A DNA stretch of 64,000 nt from an uncultured Eubacterium sp. (GTDB taxonomy: Bacteria; Bacillota; Clostridia; Oscillospirales; Acutalibacteraceae). Positions 32,940 to 41,971 of this stretch are shown here, in pieces. Both the position numbers and the translations under genes were made by a program. The stretch lies in NCBI RefSeq assembly GCF_934525195.1, contig NZ_CAKSZA010000005.1, positions 1-64,000 on the forward strand. Reading direction: 5' to 3'. Within the stretch, counting starts at the first letter, position 1; the number at the start of each line of letters is the position of its first letter. The notes below the pieces were generated by a model. It was not told where the DNA came from and did no database searches. It saw only the letters and a list, made by a program, of their open reading frames with translations.

Positions 32940-34724
32940 TTATTTATAGAGAGCACCGTATGTTTTGCAAGCTTCGTAATCTGCCGCCTGAACATCATCT
33001 GTGCCGAATGCTGCCCAACACTGCGGACGGAAAATTCTATCGTCCGAAACATTGTGCATATTTACAGGAATTCGGAGCATTGAAGCAAGGGTGATAAGCT
33101 TGTCGCCTACGTGACCGTAGATTGTTACGCCGTGGTTAGCGCCCCAATTTGCCATAACGCTGTAAACATCCTTGAATGCGCCCTTGCCTGTGAGGGTCGG
33201 AGCAAACCAAGTTGTCGGCCAAGTCTTGTCTGTACGTTGGTCGATAGTGTTGTGGATTTGGTCAGGGAGGTCAACCGTGTAGCCCTCAGCAAGCTGAAGA
33301 ACAGGACCGATTCCGTCAACAATGTTGATACGGAGCATTGTTACAGGCATTTCTGCCTTGCAACGGAAGTGAGATGAAAATCCGCCGCCACGGAAATATT
33401 CGTAGTTTGCTCTGCACCAATCTGTTGCATCGATGCAAGCCTTGATGTCGTCCTCTGTCATCTTCCAGAACGGTTTCATACAGCCTTCGCCGTTTTCGTT
33501 CTTTGAAGCACCGCAGCCGTCAAGCGCAGTTGCACCTGAATTGATGAGGTGAATGAAGCCGTCTTTTGCAACACCGTCAGGACGCATACCTGTCACTCTT
33601 TCGCAAGCATCGGGACTCCAATAAGTACGAACATCGTGGAAGCAAGGAGCTGTGTCCGAAACAAGAGTGCCGAGAATCATTGAAGCGCCGTTGAGTGTAT
33701 CGTTTTCTGTTGCGAAAGGAGTCGGCATCTTCTTGCCGTTCCAATCGAATGTTGAAGCCATAATAGCCTCGGTGAAGTCTGCGTTAGGAAGCCAGTCTGT
33801 CCAGTTTCTCTGACCCTGGAAACCGCCTGCAACAGCGTTTTTGCCGAGTGCTTCCTCGTGCCAGCCCATTTCGTCAAGCTTCTTGTTGCCGAAAAGAATG
33901 TCACGAACGATAAGTGTCATCTTTGTGATGAACTCCCAATCCTTGTCAGGAGAAACAACCTTTGATTTTCTGATAATTTCAGGGAAGTCCTTGCCTGCGT
34001 TTACATCAAAACCTTCCTTGCAGTTAGCCTTTACCCAAGCGATAGCCTTGTCGTATTCATCGTGATCGTAGATTTCAAGAGTTATTCTGCGCACGATTTC
34101 TGTCATATCAACCCATTCAGGACGGATGCCGAGATACTTCTGGAAGAAATCAGCATCACAATATGAGCCTGCGATACCCATTGCGATACCGCCGAGGTTT
34201 ACATATGACTTGTTCTTCATCCAGCCAACAGATACGGCACACTTTGCAAAACGCAAAATCTTTTCCGCAACATCGGCAGGGATTGACTTGTCGTCCATAT
34301 CCTGAACATCGTGGCCATAGATTGAGAATGCAGGCATACCCTTTTGTGCATAAGCAGCCATAACAGCGGCAAGATAAACCGCACCCGGTCTTTCTGTACC
34401 GTTGAAGCCCCAAACAGCCTTGATTGTTTTTGGATTGTTGTCATATGTTTCCATACCGTAGCACCAGCAAGGAGTTACGGAAAGAGTTGCAACAACATTT
34501 TCTGTTGAGAACTGTTCCTCGCAAGCAGTAGCTTCTGCACCGCCGCCGATAGTTGTGTTTGAAACAACGCATTGAACAGGTGTGCCGTCAGGATAACAAA
34601 GATTTTCTTCAATGAGTTTTGCGGCAGAAGTTGCCATACCCATTGTTTGCTCCTCAAGGCTTTCACGCACGCCGCCCCATCTGCCGTCAATTACAGGACG
34701 GATACCGATTTTAGGATAATTCAT
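32940..34724 (-). CDS. fucI: L-fucose isomerase
   Basis: 594 residues against 591 in E. coli FucI, with high similarity along its length: the N-terminal IGIRPVIDGRWGGVRESLEEQTM, the CVVSNTTIGGGAEA segment, and the metal-site region around VWGFNGTERPGAVYLAA. It converts L-fucose to L-fuculose in the cytoplasm with Mn2+. It is the last gene of the operon fucA-fucU-kinase-fucI, 22 bases after the kinase, with GGAG before the ATG. Confidence 0.95.
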   Translation of the reverse strand: MNYPKIGIRPVIDGRWGGVRESLEEQTMGMATSAAKLIEENLCYPDGTPVQCVVSNTTIGGGAEATACEEQFSTENVVATLSVTPCWCYGMETYDNNPKTIKAVWGFNGTERPGAVYLAAVMAAYAQKGMPAFSIYGHDVQDMDDKSIPADVAEKILRFAKCAVSVGWMKNKSYVNLGGIAMGIAGSYCDADFFQKYLGIRPEWVDMTEIVRRITLEIYDHDEYDKAIAWVKANCKEGFDVNAGKDFPEIIRKSKVVSPDKDWEFITKMTLIVRDILFGNKKLDEMGWHEEALGKNAVAGGFQGQRNWTDWLPNADFTEAIMASTFDWNGKKMPTPFATENDTLNGASMILGTLVSDTAPCFHDVRTYWSPDACERVTGMRPDGVAKDGFIHLINSGATALDGCGASKNENGEGCMKPFWKMTEDDIKACIDATDWCRANYEYFRGGGFSSHFRCKAEMPVTMLRINIVDGIGPVLQLAEGYTVDLPDQIHNTIDQRTDKTWPTTWFAPTLTGKGAFKDVYSVMANWGANHGVTIYGHVGDKLITLASMLRIPVNMHNVSDDRIFRPQCWAAFGTDDVQAADYEACKTYGALYK

Positions 34725-34746
34725 AAAAACTTACTCCTTTACAAAT

Positions 34747-36156
34747 TTATTTTATAGCGTTTAAAAATTTTTCGTAAGCCTCCTCAAAACTTTGAGGATT
34801 AACAGGCTTGTACTCTTTTAGATTTTCCTGTGATTTGATAATTGCTCTGCCGGCATTGACATCTTCAATATCTCCGAGTGCGATGAGCTGGAGAATGATA
34901 TTGCCGAGAGCGGTCGCCTCTGTCGGACCTGCAACAACAGGCAAGTTGAGGCTGTCGGCTGTCATCTGACAAAGGAAGCTGTCCTTTGTGCCGCCGCCGA
35001 GGAGATGAAGCACATCAAAGCGTTTGCCCGTGTTTTCTTCAATCTGCTTGATTGCAAAACGGTACTTCATTGCAAGGCTCTCGTAGATACATCTAACCAA
35101 CGCACCGTCCGATTGAGGCTCGCCCTGACCCGTCTTTTTGCAATAATCACGGATTTTTTTAGGCATATCCTTTGGAGAAGCAAAGATGTCCTCGTCAGGG
35201 TCAATGAAAAATTCAAACGGTTTTTCATTCCTTGCAAGTTGTTCCATATCATTATAGGAATAGTCCTTGCCCTCTTCTCTGAAATTGCGTCTGATTTCCT
35301 GAATCAGCCACAAACCGCTGATATTCTTTAGGTAATTGATTTTGCCGTTTGCACCGAGTTCGTTTGAAAGTTCATCCTCCATACTTTTTTCGGTAAGAAT
35401 CGGCTCGTCACATTCACAGCCGATGAGCGACCAAGTTCCGCAAGAGAGGAACGCCGCTTCTTCGCCGTCAACGCTCGGCATTGCACAAACAGCGCATTGT
35501 GTGTCGTGGCCTGCAACCTTGATGACCTTTATGCCGTTGTATTCTCCTGCAACGGTTGCACTTTCAACGATAGGCGGAAGCATATTTTCGCTCTTGCCGG
35601 TGAGTGCAAAAACATCCTTTTGCCACTCGGCATTTTTCAAATCAAGCATTTGAGATGTTGAAGCGATAGTTTGCTCCGCCGTTTTTGCTCCGCAAAGTGC
35701 ATAAGCAAAGAGGTCGGGCATAAACAGGAACATATCGGCGCTGTCGTTTTTCTCTATCAAAAGCTGAAAGAGGGTGTTAATAGGCATAATCTGATTGCCT
35801 GTTTTTTCGTACAAATCCGTTTGAGAAATGCTCTCAAATATTTTTTGCGGTGCGTCCTTTGTTCTGCCGTCACGGTAGCAAATCGGCAAATCGGCAATTG
35901 CACCGTCAGCGTTTACAAGACCGTAATCAACACCCCAAGTGTCAAAAGCAAGGGAGTCCGCATTGTCGGCAAGCTCTATCGCCTTTTTTACTTCACCGAG
36001 CAGATACGGAAAATCCCAGCGGAGATGACCGTCTTTTTCGGTGAGAACATTGTCAAAACGGTGAACCTCGTTGTACTCGATTTTTCCGTTTTTGTATTCG
36101 GCAAGGATTGCCCTGCCCGTTGACGCACCAAAGTCGAATGCTAATACTCGGCTCAT
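34747..36156 (-). CDS. fucK: FGGY sugar kinase, L-fuculose kinase by context (RhaB-like sequence)
   Basis: 469 residues. The N-terminal ATPase fold begins FDFGASTGRAILAEY and contains DTWGVDYGLV; the C-terminal half has AAFLSCGTWSLIG and the adenine loop LLGGGTKDSFLCQMTADSLNLPVVAGPTEATALGN. By sequence this is the rhamnulokinase branch, and many automatic annotations would call it RhaB. With FucI, FucU and FucA around it and no rhamnose isomerase, L-fuculose is the likely substrate. Start overlaps the fucU stop (ATGA). Confidence 0.82.
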   Translation of the reverse strand: MSRVLAFDFGASTGRAILAEYKNGKIEYNEVHRFDNVLTEKDGHLRWDFPYLLGEVKKAIELADNADSLAFDTWGVDYGLVNADGAIADLPICYRDGRTKDAPQKIFESISQTDLYEKTGNQIMPINTLFQLLIEKNDSADMFLFMPDLFAYALCGAKTAEQTIASTSQMLDLKNAEWQKDVFALTGKSENMLPPIVESATVAGEYNGIKVIKVAGHDTQCAVCAMPSVDGEEAAFLSCGTWSLIGCECDEPILTEKSMEDELSNELGANGKINYLKNISGLWLIQEIRRNFREEGKDYSYNDMEQLARNEKPFEFFIDPDEDIFASPKDMPKKIRDYCKKTGQGEPQSDGALVRCIYESLAMKYRFAIKQIEENTGKRFDVLHLLGGGTKDSFLCQMTADSLNLPVVAGPTEATALGNIILQLIALGDIEDVNAGRAIIKSQENLKEYKPVNPQSFEEAYEKFLNAIK

Positions 36157-36593
36157 ACTGTTACTACTCCTTTTTTGAGCAAAACATTTGCGTAAATTGC
36201 GGTTTCGCCTGTTGCGATAATAAGATAAGCATTCTTTGCTCTTTCATAAAAAGCAAAGCGCTCGGTCATTTCAATATCGTGATGGTCAGGCTCGTATTTG
36301 TTTAAAACCTTGTCGTACTCTGCCCAAATTGCAGGAGTCGGGGTGTTGTCGCCCTTAACAACTTCCATAAGTGCAACAGGCTTTTCGGTGTATGTATCAA
36401 GCGGAATAAGTGACAAAACAGCGTCCAAAACATCGGTTGTTGAATGTCCGTCCGCACGAACAACAATTGCGTTTTTGCCAACGCTTTCGCAAGGGAAATT
36501 ACCGTCTGCAATTACAAGCTCGTCACCGTGTCCCATCTCGCAAAGAGCCTTGAGAAGTTCAGGTGAAACAATAGGATTGATACCCTTGAGCAT
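36153..36593 (-). CDS. fucU: L-fucose mutarotase
   Basis: 146 residues of the RbsD/FucU fold: N-terminal LKGINPIVSPELLKALCEMGHGDELVIADGNFP with the catalytic-site His and Asp, and the C-terminal FYERAKNAYLIIATGETAIYANVLLKKGVV. It speeds interconversion of alpha- and beta-L-fucose so that FucI receives its preferred anomer. I start at the ATG at 36593 (GGAGG seven bases before); an in-frame TTG at 36599 is too close to that site. Two bases separate it from the fucA stop. Confidence 0.9.
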   Translation of the reverse strand: MLKGINPIVSPELLKALCEMGHGDELVIADGNFPCESVGKNAIVVRADGHSTTDVLDAVLSLIPLDTYTEKPVALMEVVKGDNTPTPAIWAEYDKVLNKYEPDHHDIEMTERFAFYERAKNAYLIIATGETAIYANVLLKKGVVTV

Positions 36594-36595
36594 AA

Positions 36596-37306
36596 TCAAT
36601 CCTCCTTTTTGTGAAGCATTTCGTCATCAGGATTGTATACCTTATAGCCCGGATGACGGCCTGTGATTTTGTAATAACTTCTGAGGTCAATAAGCTTTTG
36701 GATGTTTTTGTGGTCAATGTCGTGGCTTCCGCCGAGAATAACGGCATTGATTGTGATTTTTGCCCAAAGTTCAAGGCTTTCCATTCTGTAAAAAGCTGTG
36801 ATTACATCACTGCCTACTGCAAGAGCGCCGTGATTTTCAAGAAGCATAACATCGTGCTCCTCAAGATAAGGCTCGATAGAATCAGGAACTTCCGTTGTTG
36901 ACGGAGTGCCGTACGGTGTGAGAGGAACTGCGCCGATTGCAGCAACATCCTCAATCATATTGTACATATCCATTGCCTTGTGAGCCACCGCAAAACCTGT
37001 TGCTCCCGGTGGGTGTGCGTGGATTACGCTTGTTACATCGGGTCTTTTGTCGTAGCAACGAAGGTGCATTTTGATTTCGCTTGACGGACGAAGACCCTCT
37101 GCTGCTTCAAGAACATTACCCTCTCTGTCAATTCTGATGAGCTTGTCAGGAGTGATGAACGACTTGCTCATACCTGTCGGTGTTGCAAGGATTGTGCCGT
37201 CCTCAAGCAATGCACTTACATTGCCGTCATTGGCAGCAACCCAACCGAGTTGCCACATCTTATGGCACACATCACAGATTTGCTCTTTGATTGTTTCGAT
37301 ATCCAT
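36596..37306 (-). CDS. fucA: L-fuculose-phosphate aldolase (class II)
   Basis: 236 residues. Zinc ligands appear in VIHAHPPGATGFAVAHKAMD (HAH) and in LLENHGALAVG; MSKSFITPDKLIRID is the phosphate/entry segment and SSEIKMHLRCYDKRPDV carries the glutamate. It splits L-fuculose 1-phosphate into DHAP and L-lactaldehyde. First gene of the fucose operon, with AAGGAAG before the ATG. Slight chance of another class II aldolase specificity (rhamnulose phosphate). Confidence 0.9.
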   Translation of the reverse strand: MDIETIKEQICDVCHKMWQLGWVAANDGNVSALLEDGTILATPTGMSKSFITPDKLIRIDREGNVLEAAEGLRPSSEIKMHLRCYDKRPDVTSVIHAHPPGATGFAVAHKAMDMYNMIEDVAAIGAVPLTPYGTPSTTEVPDSIEPYLEEHDVMLLENHGALAVGSDVITAFYRMESLELWAKITINAVILGGSHDIDHKNIQKLIDLRSYYKITGRHPGYKVYNPDDEMLHKKED

Positions 37307-37343
37307 AATTAAACTTCCTTTCGGTTTATAATACTATATTTAT

Positions 37344-37382
37344 ATTATACTGTTGATTTTTACCGATAACAAGGTGTATAAT
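37344..37382. promoter_or_regulatory. Overlapping divergent promoters of fucA operon and araC-type regulator
   Basis: Minus strand: TTGTTA (37372-37367) and TATAAT (37349-37344), 17 apart, for fucA. Plus strand: TTGATT (37353-37358) and TATAAT (37377-37382), 18 apart, for the AraC-type gene. The two promoters interpenetrate, so polymerase can serve only one at a time and the regulator can control both from one site. Confidence 0.65.
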
Positions 37383-37421
37383 GATAAGTAGTAGGACAAT
37401 ATTGACATTTTAGGTGAAATT

Positions 37422-38270
37422 ATGCGATACATAGGCTATCAGGAAAATCAGGTGCGTGGCACTTTTGGCTTTCCTATACAATTATATTATGTTGACGCCA
37501 ATCATCCGCAATACGAAATGCCGTTTCATTGGCATATGGAATGTGAGCTTATTCTTGTGCTTGACGGCAAACTTCAGCTGACAATCAACGGCACGGCATA
37601 CACCTTGCAAAAAGGACAGAGTGTGTTCATCCCCGGAGAATTCATCCACGGCGGAGTGCCGGAGGGTTGCATATACGAATGTGTTGTTTTTGACATTGAA
37701 CGATTTTTGGCTCAATCTCCGCAATGCCTTGAAAAATACACCTCGGCGCTTGACAACGGCGATGTTGCGGAAATGATATTTGACGGCAGTTCAAAGTGCG
37801 GACAAATCGTTGACGAACTGTTTGTGAATATGGAAAAAGAGGGGTCAAACTACACTTTCACCACAACAGGTTTGCTGTGGCAGTTTATGGGTGAATTGCT
37901 TGAGCAAAAAGCGCCGCACAGCACGGATGATTTTGACACGGTTTACCGCAAAAACAAGCAGATAAAACGAGTGCTGACAAAAATCAGGAACGACTATTCA
38001 AAGCCATTGACCCTTAACGATTTGGCAAGAGAGGCTCACCTCAATTCGCAATATTTTTGCCGTGCGTTCAAGGAATTGACGGGCAAATCACCGATTGACT
38101 ACCTCAACTATTACCGCATTGAATGTGCGGCGGAACAATTGCGACTGCCCGATTTGTCGATAACGGAAATTGCGTTGTCGTGCGGTTTCAACGATTTGAG
38201 CTACTTCAACCGAATGTTCAAACGCAAAAAAAATATGACGCCGTCACAATACCGAAACAAAATTATGTAG
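37422..38270 (+). CDS. AraC family regulator with cupin domain, probable fucose regulator
   Basis: 282 residues. Residues 25-100 form an AraC-type cupin (MPFHWHMECELILVLDGKLQLTINGTAY, then FIPGEFIHGG), and the last 100 residues are a double helix-turn-helix (LTLNDLAREAHLNSQYFCRAFKELTG, then SITEIALSCGFNDLSYFNRMFKRKKNMTPSQYR). Divergent from fucA with overlapping promoters, so it most likely activates fucose catabolism in response to fucose or an intermediate. The effector is inferred from position only. Confidence 0.88.
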   Translation: MRYIGYQENQVRGTFGFPIQLYYVDANHPQYEMPFHWHMECELILVLDGKLQLTINGTAYTLQKGQSVFIPGEFIHGGVPEGCIYECVVFDIERFLAQSPQCLEKYTSALDNGDVAEMIFDGSSKCGQIVDELFVNMEKEGSNYTFTTTGLLWQFMGELLEQKAPHSTDDFDTVYRKNKQIKRVLTKIRNDYSKPLTLNDLAREAHLNSQYFCRAFKELTGKSPIDYLNYYRIECAAEQLRLPDLSITEIALSCGFNDLSYFNRMFKRKKNMTPSQYRNKIM

Positions 38271-38304
38271 GGGCAAATAAAATTCAAACCATATAAATCG
38301 TAGG

Positions 38305-38321
38305 GGCGAACTGTGTTCGCC
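38305..38321. repeat. Short palindrome GGCGAACTGTGTTCGCC
   Basis: Seven-base arms around TGT, preceded by GTAGGG, just after the AraC-type gene. A half-like copy of the GTAGGGGC lead is at 38268. On the plus strand it is followed by TAAAAAAGG, which is also the ribosome binding site of the next gene, so it is more likely a repeat unit or mRNA hairpin than a terminator. Confidence 0.45.
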
Positions 38322-38341
38322 TAAAAAAGGAGTGTGTTTTT

Positions 38342-39412
38342 ATGAAAAAATTATTATGTGTACTTATGGCAACGGCAATGATTTTCACCGTCTTTTCAGC
38401 CTGTTCAAAACCGACAGAAAACGACAAGCCGACCACCGAAGCACCAACCACCGCCCAATCGGGCTTTGACACCGACACCGAGGGACTTATGACCCCCGAT
38501 GAGATTATGAATGACGCATCAACCGTTGATTTGGGTCATTATATGGAAGTTGAGGGGCTGAAAAAAGTTGAGGAAAAAGATGACGAATCAGCCACAGGAA
38601 CAATCAGTTATTACGACAAGAACGGCGAAATTGTATACAAAAAGTATATCGGATACGGCGAAGACACATTCGATTATTACATCAAGTCGAATTCCGACAA
38701 AGACTTAACCGTTAAATATATTTTGGAAGACGGCAAAACAATCGGTGTAAACGCCGAGTGCGAGGACTACGCAATCTCTTTCAACAAGCTTGACGGCGGT
38801 GCAAAATACGGCGCAAACGACATATACATCACTTCGCAAAAGAAGTATGACAACGATTTTCCGAAAATTGCAGAATACCAATATGACGGCGAAAAGTTCA
38901 ATCTTGTAGGCAACACATTTTACGGCAAAGACGGTTATTGCAGATATTCGTGCACCGATGGCGACAACGACAAAAAAGTTGAAGATGAACTTATACTTTT
39001 TGAAAAAATCGACACCCCGCAGGTCAACAATGATTTGGCAGAAATGGCAAACGACCACAGGGTTTTGAGCGTTGAGTTCATTGAGGGTCAGCACACAATC
39101 AAATACACCGAGGATAAAAACGGCAAAAAATCGTGGTTTATCGACGGTGAAATATACTTTGTGTTTAACAGTAAAAAAGGTGCAGAGCAATTTGCAAGCA
39201 AATACGGCTTGACTGCAAAGAATTCGGAATACAACGACAGATACTACACCTGTACCCTCACCGCTTCAATTCCGATTGACGAGGACTACACCGACTTTTA
39301 CAGCTTTTCATCGCAGGATTTCAACGACTACATCTTCGGCAGACTTCACCTTTCAAACAACGGCACAGTCCTCAACATCACCGAAAACGACACAAACCTT
39401 GTGTTTTATTAA
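38342..39412 (+). CDS. Secreted lipoprotein of unknown function
   Basis: 356 residues. A lipoprotein signal peptide ends in the lipobox VFSAC (Cys near residue 21), followed by a Thr/Pro-rich linker (about 22-45) and a soluble domain rich in Asp, Lys and Tyr with internally similar beta segments (YDKNGEIVYKKYIGYGEDTF, YQYDGEKFNLVGNTFYGKDG). It should be tethered to the outer face of the membrane. I recognise no family. Ribosome binding site AAGGAG. Neighbours give no functional hint. Confidence 0.8.
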   Translation: MKKLLCVLMATAMIFTVFSACSKPTENDKPTTEAPTTAQSGFDTDTEGLMTPDEIMNDASTVDLGHYMEVEGLKKVEEKDDESATGTISYYDKNGEIVYKKYIGYGEDTFDYYIKSNSDKDLTVKYILEDGKTIGVNAECEDYAISFNKLDGGAKYGANDIYITSQKKYDNDFPKIAEYQYDGEKFNLVGNTFYGKDGYCRYSCTDGDNDKKVEDELILFEKIDTPQVNNDLAEMANDHRVLSVEFIEGQHTIKYTEDKNGKKSWFIDGEIYFVFNSKKGAEQFASKYGLTAKNSEYNDRYYTCTLTASIPIDEDYTDFYSFSSQDFNDYIFGRLHLSNNGTVLNITENDTNLVFY

Positions 39413-39425
39413 TACGGTTAAAAAA

Positions 39426-39457
39426 ATAAAACCTTAGAAAGCATTTGCTTTCTAAGG
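39426..39457 (-). terminator. Terminator of tRNA-Pro
   Basis: CCTTAGAAAGC/GCTTTCTAAGG, an 11-base perfect stem with a 4-base loop, followed on the minus strand by TTTTATTTTTTT. Confidence 0.85.
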
Positions 39458-39462
39458 TCAAA

Positions 39463-39539
39463 TGGTCGAGGTGACAAGATTCGAACTTGCGACCCCCACG
39501 TCCCGAACGTGGTGCTCTACCAAACTGAGCCACACCTCG
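39463..39539 (-). tRNA. tRNA-Pro (anticodon CGG)
   Basis: 77 bases on the minus strand: acceptor CGAGGTG/CACCTCG, D arm GCTC-GAGC, anticodon stem CCACG/CGTGG with loop TTCGGGA, T arm with GTTCGAATC, discriminator A and encoded CCA. Confidence 0.95.
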
Positions 39540-39609
39540 ATATTGATTTGTTACTTGTGTATTATATCACAATCGTCAGAAAATACAATAGTTTTTTCAA
39601 AATAATTAG

Positions 39610-39657
39610 TTCAGCTCCCGATTGAAAATGCAGTCGAGAGCTGAATTTTTGCTTTTT
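39610..39657 (+). terminator. Plus-strand terminator
   Basis: TTCAGCTC/GAGCTGAA with an inner CGA/TCG pair is followed by TTTTTGCTTTTTT on the plus strand. It would stop transcripts from the lipoprotein gene that read through the tRNA-Pro antisense. Confidence 0.6.
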
Positions 39658-39659
39658 TA

Positions 39660-40298
39660 TTACTTTTGTTCGTTGCTTTGAGCCTTTGCAAGTTCCTCGG
39701 CGAAGGTCATAATCTTGTAATTATTGCTGTCCGCCTCGATTTTGTCGGTGAGGATTTGCACGGTTTCAACGAGTGCCCAAACCTCTGCCGCAACCAAACC
39801 GAGTCCAAAGAAAAGTGAGCCGATGAGTGCAACGAGAAGCTGTGCTGTGCCCTTGCCGTTGTTTCCGAGATAGAAATTGTGAATTCCGAACGCACCGAGT
39901 GTTGCGCCCAAAATGACTGCAACATATTTCTTCTTCGGCTTGTAATCTTCGGGATAATCGGTCATCGGAGCAGGCGCTGACATAACAGGATTGTAATAAG
40001 GCGCTTGCTGAGTTGGGTCGTAATAATTCTGCTGCGGCGCACCGAACGGCTGTGAATACTGCTGATTGCCGTCAAATGAATTTTGATATTCGCCATAGTT
40101 CATTTCAGGCTGGGTTGGTGGCTGATAATATGTATTTTCCGGCTGTGGTTGCTCTGCTCTTTCAACAGAAGCCTCGACCTCCGGCTGAACCTCGTTTTCA
40201 GGCTGTGCCTGTGCTGTTGTTTGAGTGTCTTGTTCAACGGTTGTGCAGGTGCAAATTTCACCCTCAAGCAAATCTCTTCCGCAATTAGGACATTTCAT
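39660..40298 (-). CDS. Zinc-ribbon and TM2-domain membrane protein
   Basis: About 212 residues. It opens with a zinc ribbon (MKCPNCGRDLLEGEICTC), continues with a Gln/Pro/Tyr-rich disordered linker (about 20-125) and ends in a TM2 domain: KKKYVAVILGATLGAFGIHNFYLGNNGKGTAQLLVALIG plus a second helix pair. Proteins of this layout are common in Firmicutes and of unknown role. ATG at 40298 is chosen, since the upstream ATG at 40316 forms part of the AAAGGAG ribosome binding site. Confidence 0.83.
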   Translation of the reverse strand: MKCPNCGRDLLEGEICTCTTVEQDTQTTAQAQPENEVQPEVEASVERAEQPQPENTYYQPPTQPEMNYGEYQNSFDGNQQYSQPFGAPQQNYYDPTQQAPYYNPVMSAPAPMTDYPEDYKPKKKYVAVILGATLGAFGIHNFYLGNNGKGTAQLLVALIGSLFFGLGLVAAEVWALVETVQILTDKIEADSNNYKIMTFAEELAKAQSNEQK

Positions 40299-40339
40299 AG
40301 TTATATCTCCTTTCAAATAACTTTATTGTCTATGTGTAT

Positions 40340-40368
40340 ATATTATGACAAATTATCGACAAAGTCAA
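40340..40368 (-). promoter_or_regulatory. Promoter of the TM2-domain gene
   Basis: TTGACT (40368-40363) and TAATAT (40345-40340), 17 bases apart on the minus strand. Confidence 0.6.
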
Positions 40369-40483
40369 ATTTATTTAATTAACAAATATTATATTTTTTG
40401 TAAACACGGACAAAAACGAACCGAACTATGTAGAAATCACCGCAAAATTTATACAAATTTTATAATAATGTAATTAATAAATA

Positions 40484-40512
40484 TTGAATTGTAAAAGATA
40501 TAGTTATATAAT
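40484..40512 (+). promoter_or_regulatory. Promoter of uxaC-kdgK-eda
   Basis: TTGAAT (40484-40489) and TATAAT (40507-40512) are 17 bases apart, 30 bases before the uxaC start codon. Confidence 0.65.
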
Positions 40513-40542
40513 AAATTTGATTAAACTATCAGGAGAACTGCT

Positions 40543-41943
40543 ATGACAGAATTTATGGGTAAGGACTTTTTGCTTGACACGGATTGTGCAAAAAAGCTGT
40601 TCCACGATTTTGCGGAAAATATGCCTATTTGCGACTATCACTGTCATTTGAGTCCAAAAGAAATTTACGAAAACCGTGAGCCGAGCGACATATCTGAGCT
40701 TTGGCTGTCGGGCGACCACTACAAGTGGAGAGCGATGCGAAGTGCGGGCATTGACGAAAAATATTGCACAGGTGACGCTTCGGGTGAAGAAAAGTTCATC
40801 AAATTCGGCGAAGCTTTGCAATACTGCATCGGCAATCCGCTGTATCATTGGGCACATATTGAGCTTCAACGATACTTCGGAATCGACACTCCGCTGAATG
40901 CGAAAACTGCGAAAGACATCTACAAAAGAGCAAACAAGGCAATCAAAAACGGTGATTTTCGTCCGCAGAGCCTTATCACAAACAGCAATGTAAAAGTTGT
41001 TTGCACAACGGACGACCCGATTGACAGCCTTGAATATCACAAAAAGCTGAAAAGCGTTGACGGTTTTGACTGCAAGGTTTTGCCGACATTCAGACCCGAA
41101 AAAGCGCTGAACATCAACATTGACGGCTTTGCGAATTACATCAAGGAATTGGGCAAGGCGGCAGAAATTGAAATTTCATCATACAAAGATGTGATTGACG
41201 CACTTCTTAAAAGATGCGATTATTTCAACGAAGTGGGTTGCAAAGTTTCAGACCATTCGTTTGACTATGTGCCGTTTGACATTGCAACGGATGACGAAAT
41301 CGAAAAAGTGTTCCGCAACGCTATGAACGGCGAAATTCCGACACAGGCTGACGGCGACAAATACAGAACTGCCGTCCTCCTTGCACTCGGCAAGAAATAT
41401 CACGAGCTTGACTGGGCAATGGAAATCCACATCGGTGCGCTGCGCAACAATTCCACAAGAATGTTCAATGCAATCGGTGCGGACACAGGATTTGACAGCG
41501 TCGGCGACTGCGAAATTGCATACACGCTTTCAAGATTTTTGGACGCACTTGATGTCAGCAACTCGCTTCCGAAAACAATATTGTTCAACCTCAACGACAA
41601 GGACAACACCGTGCTTGCAACAATGCTCGGTAACTTCCAAGGCACAGAAGCAGAGGGCAAAATTCAATTTGGACCTGCGTGGTGGTTCCTTGACACAATG
41701 GACGGTATGACCGCACAGATGAAGTCGCTCGGCAATCTCGGTGTGCTCGGCAAATTCATCGGTATGGAAACCGATTCACGCTCATTCACCTCATACGGCA
41801 GACACGAATATTTCAGACGAATTATGTGCCGTTTGCTCGGCAGATGGGTTGAGGACGGATGGTACGCCTATGACGAGGACATACTAAAGGAAATCGTTTG
41901 CGGAATTTCCTACAACAACGCAATAAAATATTTCGGATTTTAA
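40543..41943 (+). CDS. uxaC: Glucuronate isomerase
   Basis: 466 residues, the usual length. The N-terminal metal-site motif CDYHCHLSPKEIYENR (HxH) and the segment TTDDPIDSLEYH are characteristic; HIGALRNNSTRMF and TDSRSFTSYGRHEYFRRI near the C-terminus are family hallmarks. It interconverts D-glucuronate and D-fructuronate (and galacturonate/tagaturonate). First gene of the operon with kdgK and eda; the matching oxidoreductase and dehydratase are encoded convergently. Confidence 0.95.
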   Translation: MTEFMGKDFLLDTDCAKKLFHDFAENMPICDYHCHLSPKEIYENREPSDISELWLSGDHYKWRAMRSAGIDEKYCTGDASGEEKFIKFGEALQYCIGNPLYHWAHIELQRYFGIDTPLNAKTAKDIYKRANKAIKNGDFRPQSLITNSNVKVVCTTDDPIDSLEYHKKLKSVDGFDCKVLPTFRPEKALNINIDGFANYIKELGKAAEIEISSYKDVIDALLKRCDYFNEVGCKVSDHSFDYVPFDIATDDEIEKVFRNAMNGEIPTQADGDKYRTAVLLALGKKYHELDWAMEIHIGALRNNSTRMFNAIGADTGFDSVGDCEIAYTLSRFLDALDVSNSLPKTILFNLNDKDNTVLATMLGNFQGTEAEGKIQFGPAWWFLDTMDGMTAQMKSLGNLGVLGKFIGMETDSRSFTSYGRHEYFRRIMCRLLGRWVEDGWYAYDEDILKEIVCGISYNNAIKYFGF

Positions 41944-41971
41944 TTATACTATCAAAAAAGGATGAATTATT

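Noticed and set aside
34747..36156. Kinase gene as evidence for a rhamnose pathway
   Set aside because: The sequence is RhaB-like, but the operon has FucI, FucU and FucA and no rhamnose isomerase, so fucose is the simpler reading.
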